Shown here: in pieces, positions 36,481-44,213 of the stretch
Numbering within the stretch: position 1 is the stretch's first letter
Layout: each line of letters opens with the position of its first letter
Source: Nocardioides eburneiflavus
GTDB lineage: Bacteria > Actinomycetota > Actinomycetes > Propionibacteriales > Nocardioidaceae
NCBI RefSeq assembly: GCF_004785795.1
Contig: NZ_SRRO01000001.1
Location: 1,054,001-1,118,000, forward strand
Length of the DNA: 64,000 nt
Direction of reading: 5' to 3'
The notes under the pieces: generated by a model
The model's database searches: none
What the model was told of the DNA's origin: nothing
The model's input: the letters and a program-made list of their open reading frames with translations, nothing else
Program-made: the position numbers and the translations under genes

Positions 36481-38771
36481 GGCGAGCCACCGACGGAGAA
36501 GTTGTCGGCCACCGCGGCCGCGATGTCGACCAGCGCGTCCCGGGTGCGCCGGTGCAGGGACGACATGTCGGTGAGCGCGCCCGGCTCGAGCGCGTCGTCC
36601 CACGGGACCGTGACGACCCGGGCGCACCGCTTCTCGAAGTGCCGCCGCATCGGCTCCGGTGGCTCGCTGCCGCGCCGCTCGGCGTTGACCACGACCACGG
36701 TCCGCGCCACGAGGTCCTCGAACCCGTGCTGGTCCATCCAGTCCAGCGTCAGCGCACCCGCCCGCCCGCCGTCGAGCCCGGCCCGCACGACCAGCACGAC
36801 CTGGTCGGCCTCGGTCAGCAGGCCCTGGTTGGCGCTGTCGAGGATGCCGGTGCCGGTGTCGAGCAGGATCACGTTGTAGAACCGGTCGAGCAGCCCGATC
36901 AGCCGGTGGTAGTCGTCTCGGGCCAGCGCCATCCCGATGCCGGGGTCGTCGTCGGACGCGAGGACCTCGAGCCGCGACTCGACCGCCTGGGAGGTGTAGC
37001 GGCGCAGCGCGGCGTAGGTCTCGATGCCGTGGAGGTCACGCAGCACGTCCGTCACGGTGCGGTCGTGCGGCGGGGCCACCCGGTGGGCGAGGTTGCCCGC
37101 GTCGGGGTTGGCGTCGACGGCGATCACGCGGTCGCCGCGCAGCAGGGCGAAGGTGCTGCCGAGCGCGAGGGTGATGGTCGTCTTGCCGACCCCGCCCTTG
37201 CGGCTCATCACCACCACCCGGCGCGAGCCCTCGACGGGCGTGCGCAACCGCCGCTCGAGCTCGCGCAGCCGCTGCTCCGGCAGGCTCGGCCCCGGATTGA
37301 GCAGGTGCCCGCTGCCGCGGTAGACGGCGCTGCGCCAGCCCTGCGTCGGCACCGGCGCCGGCGCGGCGTACATCACCGCGTCGGTGAAGTCGGCCGCCGA
37401 GACCACCGGGGGAGGGTCGGGCGAGAGGGTGGCGAGGCCCGTCAGGTCCTCGTACGGCTCCCGGGCATGGGCCGCGATCCGGTCCCGCGCGAGCAGGACG
37501 AGGGTGGTCCCGAGCCGCCAGAAGGCCAGCGCCGCACCGAGGATCGGCAGCAGCAGCAGGGCGATCGACACCACGGCCAGGGCCATCGCGGGCCAGTCCC
37601 GGCGCTGCCATGCGACGTCGAAGACGAGCTGCTGCAGGCGTACGCCCTCGCGCCCGCGCTCGAGGAACTCCGGCAGGTACCAGATCGCCCAGCCCATCGC
37701 GGCGACCAGCAGCGGCACCACGACGAGGACCCAGCCCGTCACGAAGCGACGCGTGCGCGGGCGCAGCTCGCTCACCCGCGGGTCGGCCGGGTGCCCGGGT
37801 CGCAGGCTGCGCAGCACCGGGCCGACGCGGGCGAAGAGGTCGGGTACGCCGGCGAGGTCGGACAGCACGTAGTAGCCGTCGAAGCGCACCACGGGGATCA
37901 GCTGCTGCAGCATCTGCAGCTGGAGCACGAGGGCGGTCAGGAGCAGGATGCCGCTGCCGGTGGCGAGGTACGCCCCCGCCAGCACGAGCACGGTGAGCAC
38001 GTTGAAGTGGAGCCCGCCGAGGTCGGTGCGGACCCGGCCCACCCGGCCGATCCGGTAGGAGTCGGTCACGTCGGTGTAGAACGCCGGGAACACCAGGTAG
38101 AGCCCGAACCCGATCTCGCCCGGCCGCGCCCCGCCGTAGCGGCAGGCCGCCGCGTGGCCCAGCTCGTGCACGAGGGCCGAGGCCGTGAGCAGGGCATAGA
38201 TGAGGAGGGCGATCGTCGGCGTCGCGAAGAGCTCGCCCACCGCACCCCAGAAGTCGCCGCGGGTCAGCAGCGCCACGTCGGCGACGACCAGCGTGACGAG
38301 CGCGAGCACCACGACGGGCGGCCAGAACAGCGGTGCCAGCCAGGCCGCGACCCGGTCGACCAGCGGCGCCGGCACCAGCGTGCCCTTGGCCGTCAGGGCA
38401 AGCAGCGGTCGCGCCCGTACGGCACGCGTCGGTTCCGGCGCCTCGTCGGGGACGACCAGCCCGAGCGGCTCCAGGCGGGTGGTCACGAGGTGGGCGAGGC
38501 CGTCGGCCGTCAGGTTCCGTCCGTACGCCCGGCTCACGTCGTCGGCCACCAGCTCCGCGGGACGGGGCGGCTCGACCGCACGGACGACGAGGTGCAGCAG
38601 CTCGGACAGCTGCACCACCTGGTCGTCCACGCGCCGCACCAGGAACGCCGGGTCCTTGAGGCCCGAGCCCTGGACCGGACCCAGGAACTGCAGGCCGCGC
38701 GCCTGACGCCACCGCTGCCCGGTGGCGGGCGGTGGCGCGGTCCTCCGGTGGTCGGCAGTCGTCAGGTCCAT
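36477..38771 (-). CDS. PqqD-like / M50 metalloprotease / MinD-EspI-like ATPase fusion
   Basis: A 764-residue protein with three parts. Residues 40-105 (FLVRRVDDQVVQLSELLHLV, then VTTRLEPLGLV) resemble the PqqD/RRE domain in front of putative peptide zinc metalloproteases. Residues 140-425 hold membrane helices with the zinc motif HELGH (202-206) and FDGYY (297-301), as in site-2 proteases. Residues 515-764 form a SIMIBI ATPase with KGGVGKTT (525-532) and VDANPD (552-557), most like MinD/EspI proteins of type VII secretion loci. I know of no standard protein joining M50 and this ATPase. It lies just downstream of two small peptide genes, its likely substrates. ATG 38771 lacks a clear ribosome binding site. 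Confidence 0.85.
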   Translation of the reverse strand: MDLTTADHRRTAPPPATGQRWRQARGLQFLGPVQGSGLKDPAFLVRRVDDQVVQLSELLHLVVRAVEPPRPAELVADDVSRAYGRNLTADGLAHLVTTRLEPLGLVVPDEAPEPTRAVRARPLLALTAKGTLVPAPLVDRVAAWLAPLFWPPVVVLALVTLVVADVALLTRGDFWGAVGELFATPTIALLIYALLTASALVHELGHAAACRYGGARPGEIGFGLYLVFPAFYTDVTDSYRIGRVGRVRTDLGGLHFNVLTVLVLAGAYLATGSGILLLTALVLQLQMLQQLIPVVRFDGYYVLSDLAGVPDLFARVGPVLRSLRPGHPADPRVSELRPRTRRFVTGWVLVVVPLLVAAMGWAIWYLPEFLERGREGVRLQQLVFDVAWQRRDWPAMALAVVSIALLLLPILGAALAFWRLGTTLVLLARDRIAAHAREPYEDLTGLATLSPDPPPVVSAADFTDAVMYAAPAPVPTQGWRSAVYRGSGHLLNPGPSLPEQRLRELERRLRTPVEGSRRVVVMSRKGGVGKTTITLALGSTFALLRGDRVIAVDANPDAGNLAHRVAPPHDRTVTDVLRDLHGIETYAALRRYTSQAVESRLEVLASDDDPGIGMALARDDYHRLIGLLDRFYNVILLDTGTGILDSANQGLLTEADQVVLVVRAGLDGGRAGALTLDWMDQHGFEDLVARTVVVVNAERRGSEPPEPMRRHFEKRCARVVTVPWDDALEPGALTDMSSLHRRTRDALVDIAAAVADNFSVGGSP

Positions 38772-38833
38772 CGCTCTGGTGTGCTCGCTCTGGTGTGCTC
38801 TGTGTGCTCTGGGTGTGCTCGCTCTGGTCGGGT
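38772..38833. repeat. Short degenerate tandem repeats before the fusion gene
   Basis: CGCTCTGGTGTGCT occurs twice in tandem, followed by shorter variants (CTGTGTGCT, CTGGGTGTGCT, CGCTCTGGT). It occupies the leader of the M50/ATPase gene, where a ribosome binding site would be expected. Confidence 0.7.
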
Positions 38834-38845
38834 CGGTGACGGCGA

Positions 38846-38870
38846 CGGATGCGCCAGAGCAACGCATCCG
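38846..38870 (-). terminator. Hairpin downstream of peptide gene 1
   Basis: CGGATGCG (38846-38853) pairs with CGCATCCG (38863-38870) across a 9-nt loop, 28 bp after the peptide stop on the minus strand. It may limit read-through into the M50/ATPase gene. Confidence 0.45.
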
Positions 38871-38897
38871 CCGCCGGGTCCCTCGGGCGGTCGACGC

Positions 38898-39116
38898 CTA
38901 CGGCATCTGCGTCTGGACAGAGGCCAGGTACTGCAGGGCGAGTGCTTCGGCCTGCGAGTTGATCGTGGCCGCGTTGACGGCGAGGGCGAGGTTGACGCCC
39001 ACGATGTTGGTGACGTTGACGCACGCGAACTGGCAGCTCAACGTCTCCCGGCGGGGCAACGGCGTGGCCGTCTCGGCGTCGAGGTCGGCCATGACGAAAT
39101 CGGGTCGTCGGACCAT
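38898..39116 (-). CDS. Small peptide 1, LPxRETL paralogue (candidate precursor)
   Basis: A 72-residue peptide. The acidic N-terminal part DFVMADLDAETATPLPRRETL is followed by a tail rich in Asn, Ala, Val and Gln (NIVGVNLALAVNAATINSQA) ending QTQMP. It aligns with small peptide 2 over LD-E-T-LP-RETL and N-NIV--N---A-NAA. Two Cys (SCQFACVN) follow the motif. It has no signal peptide. A strong GGAGGTG ribosome binding site precedes the ATG. The layout of a conserved leader-like part and a variable tail suggests a substrate of the neighbouring PqqD/M50 protein. It is too short for a known enzyme. Confidence 0.75.
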   Translation of the reverse strand: MVRRPDFVMADLDAETATPLPRRETLSCQFACVNVTNIVGVNLALAVNAATINSQAEALALQYLASVQTQMP

Positions 39117-39165
39117 GCCGGTTCACCTCCTCTCCTGCGGGTCGGGCCGGAGGGCTGGGTCGCCT

Positions 39166-39197
39166 GCGTGGCCTCCCCCTCCGCAGGGAGGCCACGC
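39166..39197 (-). promoter_or_regulatory. 12-bp hairpin between the two peptide genes
   Basis: GCGTGGCCTCCC (39166-39177) pairs perfectly with GGGAGGCCACGC (39186-39197), 8-nt loop. It lies 7 bp after the stop of peptide 2. It could stabilise the first cistron or end part of the transcripts. Confidence 0.55.
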
Positions 39198-39204
39198 GAG
39201 GACG

Positions 39205-39399
39205 TCAGCCCTGGTTGACGACGATCGTCTGGCCGGCGGCGCTGTTCGCGACGGCGTACAGGGACGCGGCGTTGAGGGCCATCGACGAGTTGTTCGCCAC
39301 GATGTTGGCCCAGTTGTAGTTGCCGAAGGTCAGCGTCTCCCGGGTCGGAAGAAGCTCGGTGCGCTCGGTGTCGAGCTCGGCGAATGAGAGTTCCCGCAT
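39205..39399 (-). CDS. Small peptide 2, LPxRETL paralogue (candidate precursor)
   Basis: A 64-residue peptide: FAELDTERTELLPTRETL, then an Asn/Ala/Ser-rich tail (NYNWANIVANNSSMALNAAS) ending TIVVNQG. It has no Cys and no signal peptide. It is a paralogue of peptide 1 with the same motif spacing, and both genes have GGAGGTGAAC upstream of the ATG, so the ribosome binding region is conserved too. It is the first gene after the SARP-box promoter. Candidate precursor of a processed or assembled peptide; the product is unknown. Confidence 0.75.
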   Translation of the reverse strand: MRELSFAELDTERTELLPTRETLTFGNYNWANIVANNSSMALNAASLYAVANSAAGQTIVVNQG

Positions 39400-39439
39400 G
39401 GTGTTCACCTCCCCCCGTGGTGCGGTGGTCTGGCGGCAC

Positions 39440-39482
39440 ATCGGAGCGGACCGTGCGTGACTCGCGCGTGATCGATGCGTGA
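39440..39482 (-). promoter_or_regulatory. SARP-type promoter: three heptamers with an 11-bp period
   Basis: Read on the minus strand, TCACGCA, TCACGCG and TCACGCA begin at 39482, 39471 and 39460, exactly 11 bp apart. Exactly 8 bp after the last heptamer lies TCCGAT (39445-39440) as -10. This spacing is the known rule for SARP-activated promoters. It would drive the peptide genes and is next to a SARP/BTAD gene. Confidence 0.75.
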
Positions 39483-39653
39483 TCGGCCGAGGACTAACCG
39501 GGACCGGTCCAGACGTCGACCCCAATCGTGGGGATAACCGGGCTCCGCACCGCCCGGAGGGGTGTCCTTCGGCCAAGGTCTGTCGGCAGGGGAGTGCCCG
39601 CAGCCCGAATCGGTGGCAGCGGGACAGGGAGAGGGAGATCTCGGTGATCGACC

Positions 39654-41216
39654 ATGCCGGACACCAGGCACGCCACTGATCGTGGCCTGAGCCTCCTCGG
39701 CGGGTGGGAGCTCGTCGAGGACGGCGAGAGCATCGCGCTCGGGGGGCGCGAGCAGCGGCTCTGCGCCCTGCTCGCCCTGACCGGCGCCCGGGCGCGGGCC
39801 CAGGTCGCCGGCACGTTGTGGCCCGAGAGCACCGACGCCCGCGCCCTCGCGAGCCTCAGGCGGGCGCTCGCGCAGACCCGCGACCGCTGCCCGGGGCTCG
39901 TCGTCGCGGACCGGACGAGCGTCGGCCTCGCCCCGGACGTCGTCGTCGACGTCCACGTGTTCCGGGCATCCGCGGCGCAGGCCGGTGAGCCCGGCGCGGG
40001 CGCCGCCCTGCTCGCCATGCTGGCGGGGGAACCGCTGCTGCCCGGCTGGTACGACGAGTGGGTCGGGGGCGAGCGCGACGAGCTCGAGCGGCTGCGCGTC
40101 GATGCCCTCGAGCACCTCGCCCGCGGTGCGCTCGAGCGCGGCGACACCGGGCTCGCCGAGGACGCCGCGCGCGCGGTCGCCCGGATCGAGCCGTGGCGCG
40201 AGTCCGCCAGCGAGCTGGTCATCCGCGGGCTCCTCGGCCGGGGCGACCGGGCCGGGGCCGTGCGTGAGCTCGAGCGCTATCGCGAGGTCCTGCGGGTCGA
40301 GCTCGGGGTCGTCCCGTCACCCGCCCTGGTCGCGCTGGTCGACGCGCCGGAGCCGGTCCCCGTCCCGGCTCCCGTCCCGCTGGGCCGCGCGGTCCCGGTG
40401 GTCGTCCCGGCCCAGCGTCGGGCGCCGGTGCAGGAGACCGTCGAGCCCCCTTCGCGCAGTGCCGCGCTGTCGTCCCCCCAGCCACCGCCCCCGCCGGACC
40501 CCACGCCCCCCACCGGGCCGGCCGGCCTGACCGCCCGAGCGGCCGCTGCCCGGCTCGCGGCGGGGGCGGTCCTCGTCATGGCCGCGTCGCTCGCGATCGC
40601 CAACCTCGGACCCGGCGCGGAGCAGGAGCCGCCGTCGTCGGTCCCCGACATGGCGGCGCAGGAGCAGGCCGCGGGTGGGGTGGTCGCCAAGGCGGTCCGA
40701 CAGGTGCTCGTGCGTCCGGTCGCGGCAGCGGACGGGGCCGCCGCCTTCGTCGTACGGGCCACCCGGCGCCCGGCCCGTGTCCGGGTCGAGGTCGCTGACG
40801 ACAGCGGGAGCAGTGTCGTGCGCAGCGTCCTGGTCCGCAGCAGGGACGGCCGGCGGCTGGTGGTCACCGGGCTCGACGGCGGCACCTACGAGTGGTCGGC
40901 CACCTCGCCGACCGCGTCCCCGGTGACCGGCGAGGTCGAGGTCTCCGAGGTGCCGTCCGGGCTCGTCGCGGCACCGGAGCCGAGCGTACGGACCACGCCG
41001 ACTCCCAGCCCCACTGCAAGTCCCATGTCGGTGCCCACCGTGACCGCGACCCCGCAACCGACCCCGCAGCCGACCCAGCAGCCGACCCAGCAGCCGACCC
41101 AGCAGCCCAGTCCGCAACCCAACCCGCAACCCAACCCGCAACCCAGTCCGACGCGTCCCGGCCCGTCGAGCGGACCCACCGATCCCGGCACGCAGGACCC
41201 GGGCCTGGTGGGGTGA
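39654..41216 (+). CDS. Membrane-anchored SARP/BTAD transcriptional regulator
   Basis: A 520-residue protein. Residues 12-95 are an OmpR-like winged helix and 98-228 a bacterial transcriptional activation domain (LLPGWYDEWVGGERDELERL), together a SARP. A Pro-rich linker leads to one membrane helix (about 297-318, LAAGAVLVMAASLAIANL). An outside domain of roughly 100 residues follows, then a Pro/Thr/Gln tail of short repeats (QPTQQPTQQP). Normal SARPs are soluble, so this one looks like a one-protein transmembrane sensor. It is divergent from the peptide genes, whose promoter has SARP boxes. Confidence 0.85.
   Translation: MPDTRHATDRGLSLLGGWELVEDGESIALGGREQRLCALLALTGARARAQVAGTLWPESTDARALASLRRALAQTRDRCPGLVVADRTSVGLAPDVVVDVHVFRASAAQAGEPGAGAALLAMLAGEPLLPGWYDEWVGGERDELERLRVDALEHLARGALERGDTGLAEDAARAVARIEPWRESASELVIRGLLGRGDRAGAVRELERYREVLRVELGVVPSPALVALVDAPEPVPVPAPVPLGRAVPVVVPAQRRAPVQETVEPPSRSAALSSPQPPPPPDPTPPTGPAGLTARAAAARLAAGAVLVMAASLAIANLGPGAEQEPPSSVPDMAAQEQAAGGVVAKAVRQVLVRPVAAADGAAAFVVRATRRPARVRVEVADDSGSSVVRSVLVRSRDGRRLVVTGLDGGTYEWSATSPTASPVTGEVEVSEVPSGLVAAPEPSVRTTPTPSPTASPMSVPTVTATPQPTPQPTQQPTQQPTQQPSPQPNPQPNPQPSPTRPGPSSGPTDPGTQDPGLVG
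41059..41150 (+). repeat. Coding tandem repeats (QPT, then QPN/QPS)
   Basis: Nine-base units like CAGCCGACC and later CAACCC-type units encode the Pro/Gln-rich end of the BTAD regulator. Such repeats can change length by slippage and probably form a flexible tail through the cell wall. Confidence 0.7.
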
Positions 41217-41228
41217 GGAGGTACCGCG

Positions 41229-42755
41229 ATGACCAGCCCGAGCACGACCCCGCCAGCCCCGCGCGCACTCGCCGGCCCACTCGCCTGCCTCGTCGCGGGG
41301 CTGCTCGCGGTCGCGACCCTGGTCGTCGTTCCGGTCGTCCCCGCCGCCGGTGCGAACGACCGGGCCGATCGGTGGGCGGGCTACCGGATCCCCTCGACCG
41401 GCCGCGCTGCCGGCGGCTGGATCGGTGGCTACCGGCTCGGCCGGACGCCCGTCTTCGTGATCACCCCGGAGCGTCGGCCCAACCGCGCCGGCTTCCGGCG
41501 AGCCGATCCCACGAACGACCTGGCGGGCCGCCGCGGCCCCTCCCGGCGGGAGACCCAGCGTGCCGCGTGGATCCTCTCCAAGTACGGCGGCTACCGGGAG
41601 GCGCGGCAGGCAGCCGCGGTCGACGCCGCGGTGCTCCACCTGCTCGGTGACCGTGAGTGGCGCCTCGGTGGTGCCCGCGGCGCAGCACGTGTCGGCGCGA
41701 GCGGCGATCCGGCGACGGTGCGCCGCTACGTACGCCTGATGCTGCGCGACTCGCGGGCGAGCGCAGGTCGCCACCGGGTGGCCGTCGTGCCGGCCACGGC
41801 GGACGTCGGCGGGGTGACGGCCGTGACGGTGCGCGTGACCGACGGTCACGGAGGCCCGGTCGCTGGCCTGCCCGTGACCGTGACCTCGCCCGACGGAGGC
41901 ACGTCCGAGCCGGCCGCCGGGCCGGTCGCCGCCGTGACCGGTGACGACGGACGCGCCGTGGTGCGCCTCGCCGCTCCGGTCGCCGGCTGGCGCACGGTCG
42001 TCGCCCGGGTGGGCCAGGTCCCCGAGCACCGCCTGCGCGTACGCGGGGCGGACCGCCGCGGTCAGGCGGCCGTGGCGGAGGGCGGCGTACGCCGGGTCGT
42101 CGTCGCGAGCGCACGGGTCGCGGTGCGGGGCACGCAGACCCTCTCGATCGCGGCGGATCCCGGCCAGCTGGTGGTCGGTTCCCCAGCCCGTGTGGTGGCG
42201 ACGGTCGGCGGGGACGGGTCGAACCGGATGGCCATCGCGTCCCTGCACGGGCCGTTCTCCTCGGATGGAGGGGCGCACTGCAGTCCGGCACCAACGGCGG
42301 AGGTCTCGGCGATGGTGACGGCCGACGGCGCCTATGCGATGCCGGCAGTCGCGCCCGCCGGCGGCGGGTACTTCGCCTGGCGCGTGGTCGTCAGCGGGAC
42401 CGACGCCAGCACGCCGGTGGCCTCCTGCGGAGCGGTCGTCAAGGTGCGTGCCAAGTCGGCCGCCACGCTCGACTGGGCGCCTGCGGTCCCCGCCGCCAAA
42501 GGCAACGTCACGGCGACGGCGACTGTCTCCGGCATCCCCTTCCCGGCGCCGGTCGACGTGCGGATCACGCTCTACCAGGACGGTGGCTGCGGGTCGTCGA
42601 TCGACGTCGACGAGGTGAGGAGGTTCGGCAACGGCGCGATCTCGAGCACCTTCTACGTCCCCGCAGCAGGCACCTACTCGTGGCGCGCCGAGGTCGTTCC
42701 CGGTGAGCTGTGGGTGGGCACGCCCCCGCCCTGCCTGCCGATGACCGTCTCCTGA
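41229..42755 (+). CDS. Secreted multi-domain protein, probably Ig-like
   Basis: A 508-residue protein with a signal peptide (LACLVAGLLAVATLVVVPVV, then AAGA). The mature N-terminal part has a helical region (RAAWILSKYGGYREARQAAA) of the sort seen near thioester or surface-adhesion domains of actinobacteria; then three or so beta-rich modules, one with the pattern VTVRVTDGHGGPVAGLPVTV. It has no LPxTG signal, so anchoring is unclear. It starts 12 bp after the BTAD gene with GAGGAGG, so the two are cotranscribed, linking it to the peptide system. Function unknown. Confidence 0.6.
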   Translation: MTSPSTTPPAPRALAGPLACLVAGLLAVATLVVVPVVPAAGANDRADRWAGYRIPSTGRAAGGWIGGYRLGRTPVFVITPERRPNRAGFRRADPTNDLAGRRGPSRRETQRAAWILSKYGGYREARQAAAVDAAVLHLLGDREWRLGGARGAARVGASGDPATVRRYVRLMLRDSRASAGRHRVAVVPATADVGGVTAVTVRVTDGHGGPVAGLPVTVTSPDGGTSEPAAGPVAAVTGDDGRAVVRLAAPVAGWRTVVARVGQVPEHRLRVRGADRRGQAAVAEGGVRRVVVASARVAVRGTQTLSIAADPGQLVVGSPARVVATVGGDGSNRMAIASLHGPFSSDGGAHCSPAPTAEVSAMVTADGAYAMPAVAPAGGGYFAWRVVVSGTDASTPVASCGAVVKVRAKSAATLDWAPAVPAAKGNVTATATVSGIPFPAPVDVRITLYQDGGCGSSIDVDEVRRFGNGAISSTFYVPAAGTYSWRAEVVPGELWVGTPPPCLPMTVS

Positions 42756-42764
42756 GCCGCCCGT

Positions 42765-42790
42765 ACAAAAAGTCAGGCTTGACTGTTTGT
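42765..42790. promoter_or_regulatory. TetR operator-promoter
   Basis: ACAAAAAGTCA (42765-42775) and TGACTGTTTGT (42780-42790) form an 11-bp inverted repeat with one mismatch and a GGCT spacer. The -35 TTGACT (42779-42784) lies inside it; a weak -10 CAGGCT (42802-42807) lies 17 bp on, 6 nt before the GTG start. Confidence 0.7.
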
Positions 42791-42813
42791 TTCTGGCGCG
42801 GCAGGCTGGCGCC

Positions 42814-43437
42814 GTGACCCCTGTCGAGAGCTCACCCGCGTCGACCGCGCGCGTGCCCCAGGCAGATCGGTCCCGTGCCATGCGGGCCCGACTGCTCGAG
42901 GCCACGGTCGAGCTGCTGGTCGAGCGCGGGTTCGCCGGGACCTCGACGACCCTCGTCTCCGAGCGGGCGGGGGTGAGCCGCGGGGCGCAGCTCCACCACT
43001 TCCCGACGAAGAACGACCTGGTGGTCGCGGCGGTCGAGCACCTCACCGAGCGTCGCGGCGCCGAGCTGGCCGAGGCCGTGGAGCAGCTTCCCGGTGGCAG
43101 CAAGCGCACCAGCGCCGTCCTGCGGATGCTGGGCGACCACTTCTCCTCCCCGGTGTTCGCGGCGGCGCTGGAGCTCTGGGTCGCCGCCCGCACCGACGAT
43201 GCGCTCCTGGCCGCGGTGTCGCCGCTGGAGCAGCGCGTCGGCCGGGAGACGCACCGGCTCACCGTCGCCGCCCTCGGGGCCGACGAGTCCGAGCCGGGCG
43301 TGCGCGAGCTCGTGCAGGCGACCCTCGACCTGGTGCGCGGGCTCGGCCTGGCGCAGACGATCACCGACGACACCGTCCGCCGGCGCCGGATCCTCGACGC
43401 GTGGGCCGACGTGTTGGACAAGGAGCTCGCCCGATGA
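42814..43437 (+). CDS. TetR family transcriptional regulator
   Basis: A 207-residue protein. The helix-turn-helix is VERGFAGTSTTLVSERAGVS with the recognition helix GAQLHHFPTKNDLVVAAVEH. GTG 42814 is preferred over TTG 42787 because it lies 6 nt after the -10, outside the operator. It heads an operon of seven more acyl-CoA genes, overlaps the next by ATGA and presumably represses all of them until an acyl-CoA or terpenoid ligand binds. Confidence 0.87.
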   Translation: MTPVESSPASTARVPQADRSRAMRARLLEATVELLVERGFAGTSTTLVSERAGVSRGAQLHHFPTKNDLVVAAVEHLTERRGAELAEAVEQLPGGSKRTSAVLRMLGDHFSSPVFAAALELWVAARTDDALLAAVSPLEQRVGRETHRLTVAALGADESEPGVRELVQATLDLVRGLGLAQTITDDTVRRRRILDAWADVLDKELAR

Positions 43438-44213
43438 CCGACGTGCTGACCCAGGTGCTCGCCGACCTCGAGGCCGAGGGGGACCGGCTCGAGCAGCTCG
43501 TCGCCGGCCTCGACGACGACGGCTGGCGCACGCCCACCCCGGCCCCCGGCTGGGACGTCGCGACCCAGGTCGCCCACCTCGCCTGGACCGACGAGGTGGC
43601 ACTGGAGGCGGCGACCGACAAGGAGGCCTGGGACGCGGTCGTGCTCGGTGCGATCGCCGACCCGGAGGGCTACGTCGACGCTCAGGCCCACGACGTGGCG
43701 CGCGACCCCGACCTGCTCGGCCGCTGGCGTCGCGCCCGCGCCGAGCTCCGCGCCGCGCTCGTCGCGATGCCGCAGGGCCAGAAGATGCCGTGGTTCGGCC
43801 CGCCCATGTCGCCCACGTCGATGGCGACCGCCCGGCTGATGGAGACGTGGGCCCACAGCCTCGACGTCCACGAAGCCCTCGGTGCCGCCGTCGAGGACAC
43901 CGACCGGATCCGCCACGTCGCGCACCTCGGCGTACGCACCCGCAACTTCGCCTTCTCCGTGCACGGCCTCGAGCCGCCGACCGAGGAGTTCCGCGTCGAC
44001 CTGGTCGCGCCGTCGGGCGACGTGTGGTCGTGGGGTCCCGAGGACGCCGCCCAGACGCTGACCGGCAGCGCCGGCGACTTCTGCCGGCTCGTCACCCAGC
44101 GCGTCCACCGCGCCGACACCGACCTGGTCGCCAACGGCGCCGACGTCGACCGCTGGCTCGGCATCGCGCAGGCGTTCGCCGGCCAGCCCGGTGAGGGGAG
44201 GGCGCCGCGATGA
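43434..44213 (+). CDS. TIGR03084 family DinB-fold metal-binding protein
   Basis: A 259-residue protein. GWRTPTPAPGWDVATQVAHL then AWTDEVALEAAT is the signature N-terminus of TIGR03084, and METWAHSLDVHEALG holds the second and third His ligands. The family is often encoded next to AtuA-like genes in actinobacteria. It may be a mycothiol- or metal-dependent isomerase; the reaction is unknown. Its last 19 bases are repeated exactly before the next gene. Confidence 0.82.
   Translation: MTDVLTQVLADLEAEGDRLEQLVAGLDDDGWRTPTPAPGWDVATQVAHLAWTDEVALEAATDKEAWDAVVLGAIADPEGYVDAQAHDVARDPDLLGRWRRARAELRAALVAMPQGQKMPWFGPPMSPTSMATARLMETWAHSLDVHEALGAAVEDTDRIRHVAHLGVRTRNFAFSVHGLEPPTEEFRVDLVAPSGDVWSWGPEDAAQTLTGSAGDFCRLVTQRVHRADTDLVANGADVDRWLGIAQAFAGQPGEGRAPR

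Noticed and set aside
36477..38771. Type VII (ESX) secretion locus
   Set aside because: Only the ATPase part is EspI-like. There is no EccC, EccB, WXG100 or mycosin gene in the window.
38898..39399. Lanthipeptide or lasso peptide cluster
   Set aside because: No LanB/M-type dehydratase, asparagine-synthetase-like cyclase or transglutaminase-like protease is nearby, and one peptide has no Cys.
41229..42755. Sortase-anchored adhesin
   Set aside because: No LPxTG-like motif or C-terminal membrane helix is present; the protein ends in PCLPMTVS.
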